A DNA stretch of 64,000 nucleotides from the NCBI RefSeq assembly GCF_014650595.1, contig NZ_BMVG01000011.1:164178-228177 (forward strand), given 5' to 3'. The translations under genes and the position numbers were made by a program. Positions 34,181 through 41,424 of this stretch are shown here, in pieces (the stretch's first letter is position 1; each line of letters begins with the position of its first letter). Below the pieces are notes generated by a model. It saw nothing but the letters and a program-made list of their open reading frames with translations, did not search any database and had not been told where the DNA came from. The DNA is from Streptomyces alanosinicus. Its GTDB lineage: Bacteria; Actinomycetota; Actinomycetes; Streptomycetales; Streptomycetaceae.

Positions 34181-34751
34181 GCCCGTCCCGGCCGGCGGCC
34201 GCCACCAGGGTCCGCGCCGCCTCGCGGGCCTCGGCCGCCGGCCGGGTGCTCCCGGTGATCCCCGCCGTCACCATGGCGCCCTCGGCGAGCAGGAACAGCG
34301 GTCCGGTGAGCGCGGCCGGCAGATCGGCCTCGGCCACCAGGGTGTCGAGGTAGTCCCGGAACGCCTCCTTGTGCGCGCGCACCTGCTCGGCCACCAGCTC
34401 CGACGTGGCGCCCAGCTCGCCGTGGACATTGATCCAGGCGCAGCCGCGGAACCCGGGTTCGCCGAACCACTCCTCCAGCCAGTCGAACACGGCCGGGATC
34501 CGCTCCCGTGCCTCCGGCTGCCGCGCCACCCGCGCGGCCAGGCGCCCGCGCCAGCGTTCGTCCCGCCGCGCCAGATACGCCGCGACCAGCTGTTCCTTGG
34601 CGGGGAAGAGCTGGTACAGGCGCTTGAGCGAGAGGCCCGACGTGCCGCGCAGTTCGTCCATGCCCACGCAACTCACGCCACGGGCGTAGTACAGCTCCTC
34701 GGCGGCGTCGAGCGCCCGGTCCCGGGCGGCCGCGCTGTCCATCGGCGACAC
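34155..34751 (-). CDS. TetR-family regulator with twin upstream palindromes
   Basis: 198 residues. DNA-binding domain at the N-terminus (RDRALDAAEELYYARGVSCV, LSLKRLYQLFPAKEQLVAAY). The C-terminal domain includes GCAWINVHGELGATSE, as in YcdC/AcrR-like actinobacterial TetR proteins. The GTG at 34751 has GAGGAG five bases upstream; an ATG at 34754 and one at 34742 are alternatives. Two identical-type palindromes lie between this gene and the divergent NTF2-like gene, so it very likely represses both genes. Confidence 0.87.
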   Translation of the reverse strand: MSPMDSAAARDRALDAAEELYYARGVSCVGMDELRGTSGLSLKRLYQLFPAKEQLVAAYLARRDERWRGRLAARVARQPEARERIPAVFDWLEEWFGEPGFRGCAWINVHGELGATSELVAEQVRAHKEAFRDYLDTLVAEADLPAALTGPLFLLAEGAMVTAGITGSTRPAAEAREAARTLVAAAGRDGLSRPAPTA

Positions 34752-34790
34752 CATCACTCCTCGATCACTCCGCGATGCGCTCCTTGACGA

Positions 34791-34806
34791 GAGAACGAGC
34801 GTTCTC
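34791..34806. promoter_or_regulatory. TetR operator 1
   Basis: GAGAACGAGCGTTCTC: seven-base perfect arms (GAGAACG/CGTTCTC) around AG. This is a typical TetR operator, 40 bp upstream of the TetR gene. The second copy at 34826-34841 is its exact reverse complement; the centres are 35 bp apart. Confidence 0.85.
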
Positions 34807-34825
34807 CTACGGTAGCAGCCATCTG

Positions 34826-34841
34826 GAGAACGCTCGTTCTC
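34826..34841. promoter_or_regulatory. TetR operator 2
   Basis: GAGAACGCTCGTTCTC, the same palindrome with centre CT, 29 bp before the NTF2-like gene's ATG. Binding here would block that gene; binding at both sites would control both promoters. Confidence 0.85.
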
Positions 34842-34869
34842 CCTTGCTGTGCAAGCCCAGGAGGAGACC

Positions 34870-35328
34870 ATGGCCGACCGCCCGCCCCTGCCGCCGTTCA
34901 CCCGCGAGAGCGCCGCCCGGAAGGTCCAGGCCGCCGAGGACGCCTGGAACACCCGCGACCCGCACCAGGTGGCTCTCGCCTACTCCGAGGACTCGGTCTG
35001 GCGCAACCGCGACACCTTCGTCACCGGCCGCGCCGAGATCGTCGCGTTCCTCACCGCCAAGTGGCGGCGCGAGCGGGAGTACGCCCTGCGCAAGGACCTG
35101 TGGGCCTTCGACGGCAACCGCATCGCCGTCCGCTTCCAGTACGAGTGCCGCGACACCGACGGCCGGTGCTGGCGCTCCTACGGCAACGAACTGTGGGAGT
35201 TCGACGAGCACGGCCTGATGACCCGGAGGGAGGCCAGCATCAACGACGTACCCATCGAGGAGACACAGCGCCGCATCCACGGGCCCCGCCCCGAGGCCGA
35301 ACGAGGGGAGTCCTTCCCGCTTCAGTAG
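34870..35328 (+). CDS. NTF2-like (DUF1348) protein
   Basis: 152 residues. It matches the DUF1348 branch of the cystatin/NTF2 cone fold: AEDAWNTRDPHQVALAYSED, SVWRNRDTFVTGRAEIVAFL, YECRDTDGRCWRSYGNELWE and MTRREASINDVPI. Close relatives are described as nuclear-transport-factor-2-like and have no proven reaction. AGGAGGAG precedes the ATG. It is divergent from the TetR gene, controlled by the twin operators, and followed nine bases later by the flavoprotein gene. Confidence 0.88.
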   Translation: MADRPPLPPFTRESAARKVQAAEDAWNTRDPHQVALAYSEDSVWRNRDTFVTGRAEIVAFLTAKWRREREYALRKDLWAFDGNRIAVRFQYECRDTDGRCWRSYGNELWEFDEHGLMTRREASINDVPIEETQRRIHGPRPEAERGESFPLQ

Positions 35329-35337
35329 GGTTCCGGG

Positions 35338-35862
35338 ATGACCGAACAGGCCGGGAAACCCTTTCTCTACGTCGTCGTGTGCGCCGCCGGGATCGCCGCG
35401 GGCGTCGGCGAGCTGATCACCGCCGCCCAGGAACGGCACTGGGAGGTCGGCGTCATCGCCACACCGGTCGCCATGGGCGGCTTCTTCGACACCGCGGCCG
35501 TCGAGGCACGGACGGGCCGCCCCGTCCGCTCGGCCTGGCGCACCCCGGCCGATCCCCGCCCCTTCCCGCCGCCGGACGCCGTCGTGGTGGCGCCGGCCAC
35601 CTTCAACACCGTCAACAAGTGGGCGGCCGGCATCGCCGACACCCTCGCCCTCGGCACCCTGTGCGAGGCCGTGGGCCTGGGAGTACCCGTCGCCGTACTG
35701 CCGTGTGTCGCCGGCGCGCTGGCCGCCCATCCGGCCTACCGGGACAGCCTGGAGCGGCTGCGCAAGATGGGCGTGCGCCTCGGTGACGCGTACACCGGTG
35801 AAGACCGGCCGGACGGCGGCCGGCCGGACTTCGCCTGGCAGCGGGCGCTGGACCTGCTCTAG
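35338..35862 (+). CDS. Flavoprotein of the PPC-decarboxylase/EpiD fold
   Basis: 174 residues. LYVVVCAAGIAAGVGELITA near the start, DAVVVAPATFNTVNKWAAGI near 80 and GVPVAVLPCVAGALAAHPAY near 112 match the flavin-binding homo-oligomeric decarboxylase family (PF02441 type), but the protein stands alone. It begins nine bases after the NTF2-like gene, so the two form an operon under the TetR palindromes. Its TAG stop codon is the second to fourth base of a CTAG-bounded palindromic element. Substrate unknown. Confidence 0.82.
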   Translation: MTEQAGKPFLYVVVCAAGIAAGVGELITAAQERHWEVGVIATPVAMGGFFDTAAVEARTGRPVRSAWRTPADPRPFPPPDAVVVAPATFNTVNKWAAGIADTLALGTLCEAVGLGVPVAVLPCVAGALAAHPAYRDSLERLRKMGVRLGDAYTGEDRPDGGRPDFAWQRALDLL

Positions 35863-35929
35863 GGCGTGTTGCGAAAGTCCCGTCGTCCGCCCGGAGGGCG
35901 GCAGGCGGGACTTTCGCAACACGCCCTAG
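35859..35929. mobile_element. Short CTAG-bounded palindromic element (71 bp, copy 1)
   Basis: Perfect 24-bp inverted arms start CTAGGGCGTGTTGCGAAAGT and end at the mirror CTAG. The 23-bp centre contains CCGCCC/GGGCGG. The first TAG is the stop codon of the flavoprotein gene. The same arms bound the 206-bp copy at 39127-39332. It has no coding capacity; it could be a MITE-like element, a REP-like sequence or a recruited terminator. Confidence 0.75.
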
Positions 35930-36005
35930 GCCCTGCCCCCGGGGGAACCCGTCGTGGCCGCGGGGACGAGGGGCCGCCCGGCGGACCATGCCGCGGGTGC
36001 GGGGG

Positions 36006-36857
36006 CTACTCGCAGGTCAGCGTCGGTCCCGCCAGCATGTTGCCGGTGAACATGTCCTGGCCCTTCGGCACCCAGTAGCCGAGCTTGGACACCACCGTGG
36101 AGCACTTCGCCCCCACGGTGTAGTTGATCTTGAGCGTCTCCGGGTGGCCGGGCTGCAGTTCGGTCACCGTGCAGTCGATGGAGTGCGCCAGCCGGGTCTT
36201 CGACGGGTAACGGCCCACCAGCGGGTTGACGCAGCGCTGGTCGGCCGTGCTGATCCGCAGCCCGGAGCCCTCCTCGCCGATCATCCCCAGCCGCGCGTCG
36301 CCGTCGCCCTCGTCGCTCTCCCGGCGGATCGTGTAGGTCACGGTGGTGGTGGCGTTGCGCCGCAGCACGGTCCGGTCGACGGTGACGGCGTGCGTGACCT
36401 TCGCCTTGGGCGCGGTCAGCGACACCGTGGCCTGCACCGTGCCCTTCAGGTCCACACCCGCGGGCGTCGACCGCACATGCACGGTGGCGCCGAGGTCGTA
36501 GGTGCCAGGGCCCGGGTAGAGGCCCGAGCCGGGCAGCGCGCCCGAGCCCGTCGTCTTGCCGGACTTACGGGCGGTCCAGGTGCCCTCGGTGCGGCAGGCG
36601 TAGCGGACCCGGGTACGGCCGATCCGGCAGGTGGCCGGGGCCGTGATGCTGAATCTCGGGGAGCCGGTGTCCGCGCACAGGCTGACATCGGCCCGTTCGC
36701 CGTGCGCACCGTGCAGCGTGCCGGCGAGCGCGCACAGCGTGGCCGGGGCCTCCGGAGCCGGCGCGGGGGCGGGGTGCCCCCAGGCGGGGGTGACGAGGGC
36801 CAGCGGCAGCAGCGCTGCTCCGGCCAGAGTTCTCAAGGTGGTGGGGCGAGAGAGCAC
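36006..36857 (-). CDS. Secreted protein of unknown function
   Basis: 283 residues from a GTG with GGAGGA six bases upstream. A signal peptide covers about 1-27 (RTLAGAALLPLALVTPAWG), followed by a Pro/Ala spacer. The mature part has six or more cysteines (ATLCALAGTL, VSLCADTG, ATCRIGRTRVRYACRTEG, ADQRCVNPL, HSIDCTVTEL, GAKCSTVV), suggesting disulfides, and a beta-rich pattern with repeated Thr/Val strands. No enzymatic motif is seen. It sits 156 bp after a GH114-like lipoprotein gene on the same strand. I do not recognise the family. Confidence 0.72.
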   Translation of the reverse strand: MLSRPTTLRTLAGAALLPLALVTPAWGHPAPAPAPEAPATLCALAGTLHGAHGERADVSLCADTGSPRFSITAPATCRIGRTRVRYACRTEGTWTARKSGKTTGSGALPGSGLYPGPGTYDLGATVHVRSTPAGVDLKGTVQATVSLTAPKAKVTHAVTVDRTVLRRNATTTVTYTIRRESDEGDGDARLGMIGEEGSGLRISTADQRCVNPLVGRYPSKTRLAHSIDCTVTELQPGHPETLKINYTVGAKCSTVVSKLGYWVPKGQDMFTGNMLAGPTLTCE

Positions 36858-37013
36858 CGCGGTTCCTCCGGACGGCCGAGACCGGCCGGATGCCGGTCGT
36901 CTGCGCCGAGGATGAGCCGACAGCACGACGCTCGTCGGGCTCCCACGCCGGACGCTCACCTGGGGGCAGTAATACAAACGCCCGGTCGGCACTGCCCCGA
37001 AGGGGCGTGCGGC

Positions 37014-37916
37014 TCACGAAGAGGGCGCCTCGGCACTCTCGGCGGAGCGGCGGACGTATCCCCTGCTTCCCGGTGTGGACACGTCCCGGTCCCGGCGGAC
37101 GATGCTCAGCCGGTGGTTCCAGCGCGCGAGTGCCGAGCGCAGCCCGGAGTCGGTGTACTCGATGTCCACGACCCGGTCGTCGAACGCCTTCGCGTACACC
37201 CCGCACTCGTCGTACTGCCCGCACTCCTCCGTCACCGCGAAGTCCAGCCCGGCGCGCCCTCGCACACCGGCCAACTCGGCGGTGTTCTTCTGCGCGATGG
37301 CCAGGTGCCGGGTGTGCGCGTGCCGGGACAGCAGAGCCATGAACGCGGTCGCGTCGGCGCCGCTGAGCAGATGACGGGAGCGGGTGTAGCTGTCGTAGTT
37401 GTCCGGCTCGACGGCGTCGAAGCCCTTCTTCGCGCAGCCGTCGATCCACTGGTTCACGCGCTCGGCCACCCGCTCCCGCTTGGCCGGGGTGCCGATGTCG
37501 AGCAGCGCCTCGTTCCAGTCCTCGTCGATGACGGCCCGGCCGTGCGCGTCGCGCAGCAGCAGGCCGGCCGGCCAGGAGGAGCGCTCCTCGGGCTGGGCCT
37601 GGAAGGCGTTGACGTAGCAGATGTTGTACAGGCCGGGGGCGGGGGAGTCGGAGCGGTCGCGGCTGACGATCCGTACCCCCTTCGGCGGGGGATAGGCCCC
37701 CCCGATCTGGTAGTCGAAGCCGGCGCCGCGCGGCGGCAGCCGCACCGCGGCGGGCTTCGCCGAACTGCCGCTGCCCTTGCCGCTGGAGGTGTCCGAGCCC
37801 TCCGAGCCGCCGACGCCGCAGCCGGCCAGCGCCGAAAAGGTGACGATCAGGGTCGCTGCCAGGGCGCCCGCGGCTCTCGTGGGGCCCGCGGCGCGGAGAA
37901 CACCCTTGGGGGCCAC
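37014..37916 (-). CDS. Lipoprotein, GH114 (endo-alpha-1,4-polygalactosaminidase)-like
   Basis: 300 residues. The GTG at 37916 follows GGAG; a signal peptide ends in the lipobox TFSALAGCGVGG, so it is probably lipid-anchored. The mature protein has the TM1410/GH114 barrel signature: PPRGAGFDYQIGGAYPPPKG, NICYVNAFQAQPEERSSWP, GFDAVEPDNYDSYTRS with a likely catalytic Asp/Glu, LAIAQKNTAEL and DFAVTEECGQYDEC. Family members cut galactosamine-containing exopolysaccharides. It is divergent from the aldo/keto reductase gene. Confidence 0.85.
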   Translation of the reverse strand: MAPKGVLRAAGPTRAAGALAATLIVTFSALAGCGVGGSEGSDTSSGKGSGSSAKPAAVRLPPRGAGFDYQIGGAYPPPKGVRIVSRDRSDSPAPGLYNICYVNAFQAQPEERSSWPAGLLLRDAHGRAVIDEDWNEALLDIGTPAKRERVAERVNQWIDGCAKKGFDAVEPDNYDSYTRSRHLLSGADATAFMALLSRHAHTRHLAIAQKNTAELAGVRGRAGLDFAVTEECGQYDECGVYAKAFDDRVVDIEYTDSGLRSALARWNHRLSIVRRDRDVSTPGSRGYVRRSAESAEAPSS

Positions 37917-38055
37917 GTCCGCTCCATCCTGCGCACGCCGGGCGGCGCGGCACGGCTCAGGATCAAATCGCCCGCGTACGTGAGTCGTCAAGTCGGCGCC
38001 GGGCCGCGTCGTAGGCTCGTCGCAGACCATCGTCCCGAAGGCAGGAGCAGCAACG

Positions 38056-39024
38056 ATGCAGTACGTGAAGCTCGGTTCGACGGGCCTGGACGTGTCGCGG
38101 ATCTGTCTGGGCTGCATGACCTACGGCCTGCCCGACCGCGGTGTCCACGAGTGGACCCTCGACGAGGAGGCGTCCCGTCCGCTCATCCGGCAGGCGCTGG
38201 AGGCGGGCATCAACTTCTTCGACACCGCCAACATCTACTCCGACGGCACCAGCGAGGAGATCGTCGGCAAGGCCCTGCGCGACTTCGCGAACCGCGACGA
38301 GGTGGTGCTGGCCACCAAGCTCAACGGCCGGATGCGGCCGGGGCCCAACGGGGCCGGGCTGTCCCGCAAGGCCGTCATGACCGAGATCGACCACAGTCTG
38401 CGCCGCCTCGGCACCGACTACGTCGACCTCTACCAGATCCACCGCTACGACCACACCACCCCCGTCGAGGAGACCATGGAGGCGCTGCACGACCTGGTCA
38501 AGGCGGGCAAGGTCCGCTACCTCGGGGCGAGTTCGATGTACGCGTGGGAGTTCGCCAAGCTGCAGTACACGGCGGAGCGGCACGGCTGGACGAAGTTCGT
38601 GTCCATGCAGAACCACTACAACCTCCTCTACCGCGAGGAGGAGCGGGAGATGCTGCCGCTCTGCGCGGACCAGGGCGTCGGTGTGTTGCCGTGGAGCCCG
38701 CTCGCCCGGGGCCGGCTCGCCCGCGACTGGGGCACGGTGACCGAGCGCAGCGCCAACGACAACTTCGGCGGCCGGCTGTACCTGGACAGCGACCGCTCGA
38801 TCGTCGAGGCGGTCACCCGTATCGCGAACGACCGGGGCGTGCCCCGCGCCCAGGTGGCCCTCGCCTGGCTGCTGCACCGGGACACGGTGGCGGCCCCCAT
38901 CGTGGGCGCCGCCAAACCGCACCACATCGAGGACGCGGCGGCCGCGGTCGACCTGGAACTGACGGAGAAGGAGATCGAGGAACTGGAGCAGCCCTACACC
39001 CCCCATCGGATCAGCGGCCACTGA
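38056..39024 (+). CDS. Aldo/keto reductase
   Basis: 322 residues of the NADPH-dependent (beta/alpha)8 AKR family. FFDTANIYSDG holds catalytic Asp and Tyr, LATKLNGRM the Lys, and LYQIHRYDHTTPVEETMEAL the His. VLPWSPLARGRLARDWG and PIVGAAKPHHIEDAA belong to the coenzyme pocket. It is most like the YajO/AKR12-type dehydrogenases that reduce sugar aldehydes. AGGAG ribosome site before the ATG. Followed by a hairpin and then the 206-bp palindromic element. Confidence 0.92.
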   Translation: MQYVKLGSTGLDVSRICLGCMTYGLPDRGVHEWTLDEEASRPLIRQALEAGINFFDTANIYSDGTSEEIVGKALRDFANRDEVVLATKLNGRMRPGPNGAGLSRKAVMTEIDHSLRRLGTDYVDLYQIHRYDHTTPVEETMEALHDLVKAGKVRYLGASSMYAWEFAKLQYTAERHGWTKFVSMQNHYNLLYREEEREMLPLCADQGVGVLPWSPLARGRLARDWGTVTERSANDNFGGRLYLDSDRSIVEAVTRIANDRGVPRAQVALAWLLHRDTVAAPIVGAAKPHHIEDAAAAVDLELTEKEIEELEQPYTPHRISGH

Positions 39025-39040
39025 ACCAACCCGAAGGGGC

Positions 39041-39068
39041 GCGGAGCCCTGTCCGTCAGCGGCTCCGC
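39041..39068 (+). terminator. Hairpin after the aldo/keto reductase gene
   Basis: GCGGAGCC (39041-39048) pairs with GGCTCCGC (39061-39068) around a 12-base loop, 17 bp after the stop. It is embedded in GGGGCGCG...GGGGCGCGACCAGCCCC, a sequence style common after Streptomyces genes. Confidence 0.65.
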
Positions 39069-39126
39069 CACGGGGCGCGACCAGCCCCGGACCATGCACC
39101 CGAAACCGGCCGAACCCGCGGACGCC

Positions 39127-39332
39127 CTAGGGCGTGTCGCGAAAGTCCCGCCTGCCGCCCGACGCCTGGCACGCACTCTCGCCGCACCGGGCGAAAACCC
39201 ACGTACAACCAGTACGAGGGCTTCCGCCCGGCACTCCCCCAGCCTCCGGCCGGGGGGACCCCCAGAGCACGCGCCGGACGCCGCTCGGCCCGCCCTCCGG
39301 GCGGACGACGGGACTTTCGCAACACGCCCTAG
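39127..39332. mobile_element. CTAG-bounded palindromic element (206 bp, copy 2)
   Basis: The terminal arms equal those of copy 1 (one difference on the left arm), and the sub-terminal CCTGCCGCCC and TCCGGGCGGACGA also match the reverse complement of copy 1. About 135 bp, including ACCCACGTACAACCAGTACG and a CCCCCAG/CTCCGG-rich hairpin, lies between them and is absent from copy 1. The right CTAG provides the TAG stop of the opposite-strand PhyH gene. No transposase is present, so it would be non-autonomous if mobile. Confidence 0.75.
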
Positions 39333-40138
39333 TGCGGGCCGTGCGGCAGGAACTCCGTGCCGCACGGCCCCGCCCCCTCGCTCTGCGGCAGTGGCATCCG
39401 CTCTCCGGACATCGTCAGCGTCCGGTAGTGCGCTCCGATCCGCTCGGCCGAACGGCCCACATAGTGCCCGATGAACGAGCGCCGGAAGCGGTCGGCCGTG
39501 CGGTTGGGTCCGGAGCCGTGCACCAGGCTGCCGTTGAAGAACAAGACGTCACCCGGCGCCAGATCCACCGGAACGGGGGTCAGTCCGGCCGGCGGCGGAA
39601 CGTACTCGCGGGCGAACGAGACGTCCTCGTCGGCGAGTTCGGGACAGAACAGGTCCATCCGGTGGGTGCCCGGGACGACCTCCAGGCCGCCGTTGTCCCG
39701 GTCGATCGGCTCACAGGCCAGCCACGCCGCCACACAGGTGCCCGGCTCGACCCGCAGATAGAAGTTGTCCTGGTGCAGCGCCTGTCCGCGCGCCCCCGGC
39801 GGCTTGAAGTAGAACATGCTCTGCGCGGCCAGCACCTCCTCCCCGAACAGCACCTCCAGCACGGCCCGCAGCCGGGTGTCCAGCAGGAACTCCCGGGCGA
39901 CGGCGCTGAATTCGTGCGGATGCATCACCCGCGGATACCGGCGCAGCGGATCGGGGTCGGCCGGGCGGGGCCGGAAGTGTCCCGGCACCGGGCCGGCCGC
40001 GTGCAGCGCGTCGAACGCGGCGCACAGCCGCTCGGTCTCCGCCAGGGCGAACAGTTCCCGCAGGACGATGAACCCCTCCTCCTCGAACCGTTGCCGCAGT
40101 GCCTCGGGCCGGCCGGCGTCGCTGTCCGTGGCTGTCAT
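39329..40138 (-). CDS. Phytanoyl-CoA dioxygenase (PhyH)-family protein
   Basis: 269 residues. Fe(II)/2-oxoglutarate dioxygenase ligands: HQD in ALHQDNFYLRVEPGT near 122, the distal His in LVHGSGPNRT near 207 and a following Arg for 2-oxoglutarate; DNGGLEVVPGTHRMDLF is characteristic. Reaction: hydroxylation of an unknown substrate; ectoine-hydroxylase-like and natural-product enzymes belong here. AGGAG before the ATG MTATDSD. Its TAG stop lies within the end of the palindromic element. Divergent by 79 bp from an AraC gene that probably activates it. Confidence 0.88.
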   Translation of the reverse strand: MTATDSDAGRPEALRQRFEEEGFIVLRELFALAETERLCAAFDALHAAGPVPGHFRPRPADPDPLRRYPRVMHPHEFSAVAREFLLDTRLRAVLEVLFGEEVLAAQSMFYFKPPGARGQALHQDNFYLRVEPGTCVAAWLACEPIDRDNGGLEVVPGTHRMDLFCPELADEDVSFAREYVPPPAGLTPVPVDLAPGDVLFFNGSLVHGSGPNRTADRFRRSFIGHYVGRSAERIGAHYRTLTMSGERMPLPQSEGAGPCGTEFLPHGPH

Positions 40139-40217
40139 GTGTCCGCTCCTGCGCTGACGGGATCGGGTGGTCACTCACCTGCCACGCTAGGACGAAGCGC
40201 CCGACGGGAGGATGCCT

Positions 40218-41144
40218 GTGCGTGCTGACGACCTGCCCGTGACGGCTGCCGCCGCCGACCCGTCCCCGCCGCCCGGACCGGTGGTGACGGGCCGCTACGA
40301 CCAGGGGCCGGGCTACGGCGTGAACCGACCCGGCGGCTCGGACAGCTGGCTGTTCACCTTCACCCTCGGCGGGTGCGGACTGCTCCGTCAGGGTGGTGCC
40401 CGGGCCCGCGTCGGCGCCGGGGATCTGGTGGTGCTCGCTCCGGGCACCGCCCACCGCTACACCGTGGCGCCCGGCGTCGGGCGCTGGCGGTTCTGGTGGA
40501 CGCACTGCCGGGCCCGGCCCTCCTGGACGCCCTGGCTCGCCCCCTATGCCGTGTCCGACGGCCTGTACGCCGTGCCGGCCGTGCCCGGCGCCCTGTACGA
40601 GCGGATCGACGCGGCGTTCGGGCGGATGCTCGCCGACGCCCGCCAAGACGCCCGCGGACCGGCCGGGAGCGCCCCGTCCGCGCCGGACCCTGTGGCCGTG
40701 GCGCACGGCGGCCCGGCGCGGGAACTGGCCCTGTGCGCGCTGGAGGAGGTCGTGCTGCTCGCCGCCGGCGCCCGGACGGCGCCGGCCGCTCCGGGCCGGA
40801 CACCGCGGCCGGCACCGGACACGGACGCCCGGGTGCGCCGGGCCGAGGAGCTGATCGCCGCCGACCCAGGAGCCGCGCACACCGTCCGCTCACTCGCCGA
40901 GAGCGTCGCGCTGTCCCCGTCCCGGTTCGCGCACCTGTTCACCCTGTGCACCGGCCGGTCCCCGATGCGGGCCCTGCGCGAGGCCCGGCTGCGGCACGCG
41001 GCCCGGCTGCTGGAGGTCACCGACCTGACGGTGGAGCGGGTGGCCGCGGCCTCCGGATTCATCAGCCCCTTCCACTTCAGCCGGGTTTTCCGGGAACGTT
41101 ACGGAGTGCCGCCCGGCACCTACCGGGCGGGCGAACGGCGGTAA
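40218..41144 (+). CDS. AraC-family transcriptional regulator
   Basis: 308 residues. The N-terminal cupin-like sensor domain (DSWLFTFTLGGCGLLRQGGA, LVVLAPGTAHRYTVAPG, about residues 40-95) binds a small ligand. The C-terminal pair of helix-turn-helix motifs (VRSLAESVALSPSRFAHLFT; RLLEVTDLTVERVAAASGFI; FSRVFRERYGVPPGTYR) occupies the last 100 residues. I prefer the GTG at 40218, six bases after GGGAGG; the ATG at 40212 touches that ribosome site. It most likely controls the divergent PhyH dioxygenase. Confidence 0.87.
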   Translation: MRADDLPVTAAAADPSPPPGPVVTGRYDQGPGYGVNRPGGSDSWLFTFTLGGCGLLRQGGARARVGAGDLVVLAPGTAHRYTVAPGVGRWRFWWTHCRARPSWTPWLAPYAVSDGLYAVPAVPGALYERIDAAFGRMLADARQDARGPAGSAPSAPDPVAVAHGGPARELALCALEEVVLLAAGARTAPAAPGRTPRPAPDTDARVRRAEELIAADPGAAHTVRSLAESVALSPSRFAHLFTLCTGRSPMRALREARLRHAARLLEVTDLTVERVAAASGFISPFHFSRVFRERYGVPPGTYRAGERR

Positions 41145-41424
41145 GGGAAGAAAAGGGCCCACCTGAATTCGCGTCAATAAGAAAACCAGTCACACGCGAT
41201 TGTCGATTATCGAAAGATCCCTTGTTCGGGCGTGTGTGACTGTGCAAAAGTGTGTGCCGTCGGCGTGCGGACGGATCATATTTCCCGCTCTTGCGCCAGG
41301 TCGCTCCCCGTACACCCCCCACGCTTCAAAAGAGCCGCCTCAGGTGGACGTTCGAGCAGCCCACCACTCTTCCGTATCGCTTGGTATGGACTAATTTCGT
41401 TATCACGTCTGGAGGAATGCAGTC

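Noticed and set aside
35988..39332. Plus-strand open frame of about 1100 codons spanning secreted protein, GH114, AKR and the palindromic element
   Set aside because: It crosses genes on both strands and the element, with low-complexity translation; the smaller genes have recognisable families and starts.
6387..40138. Secondary-metabolite gene cluster, because of three P450s, a dioxygenase and many oxidoreductases
   Set aside because: No polyketide, peptide, terpene or RiPP core enzyme is present and the oxidative genes are scattered among unrelated genes with their own regulators.
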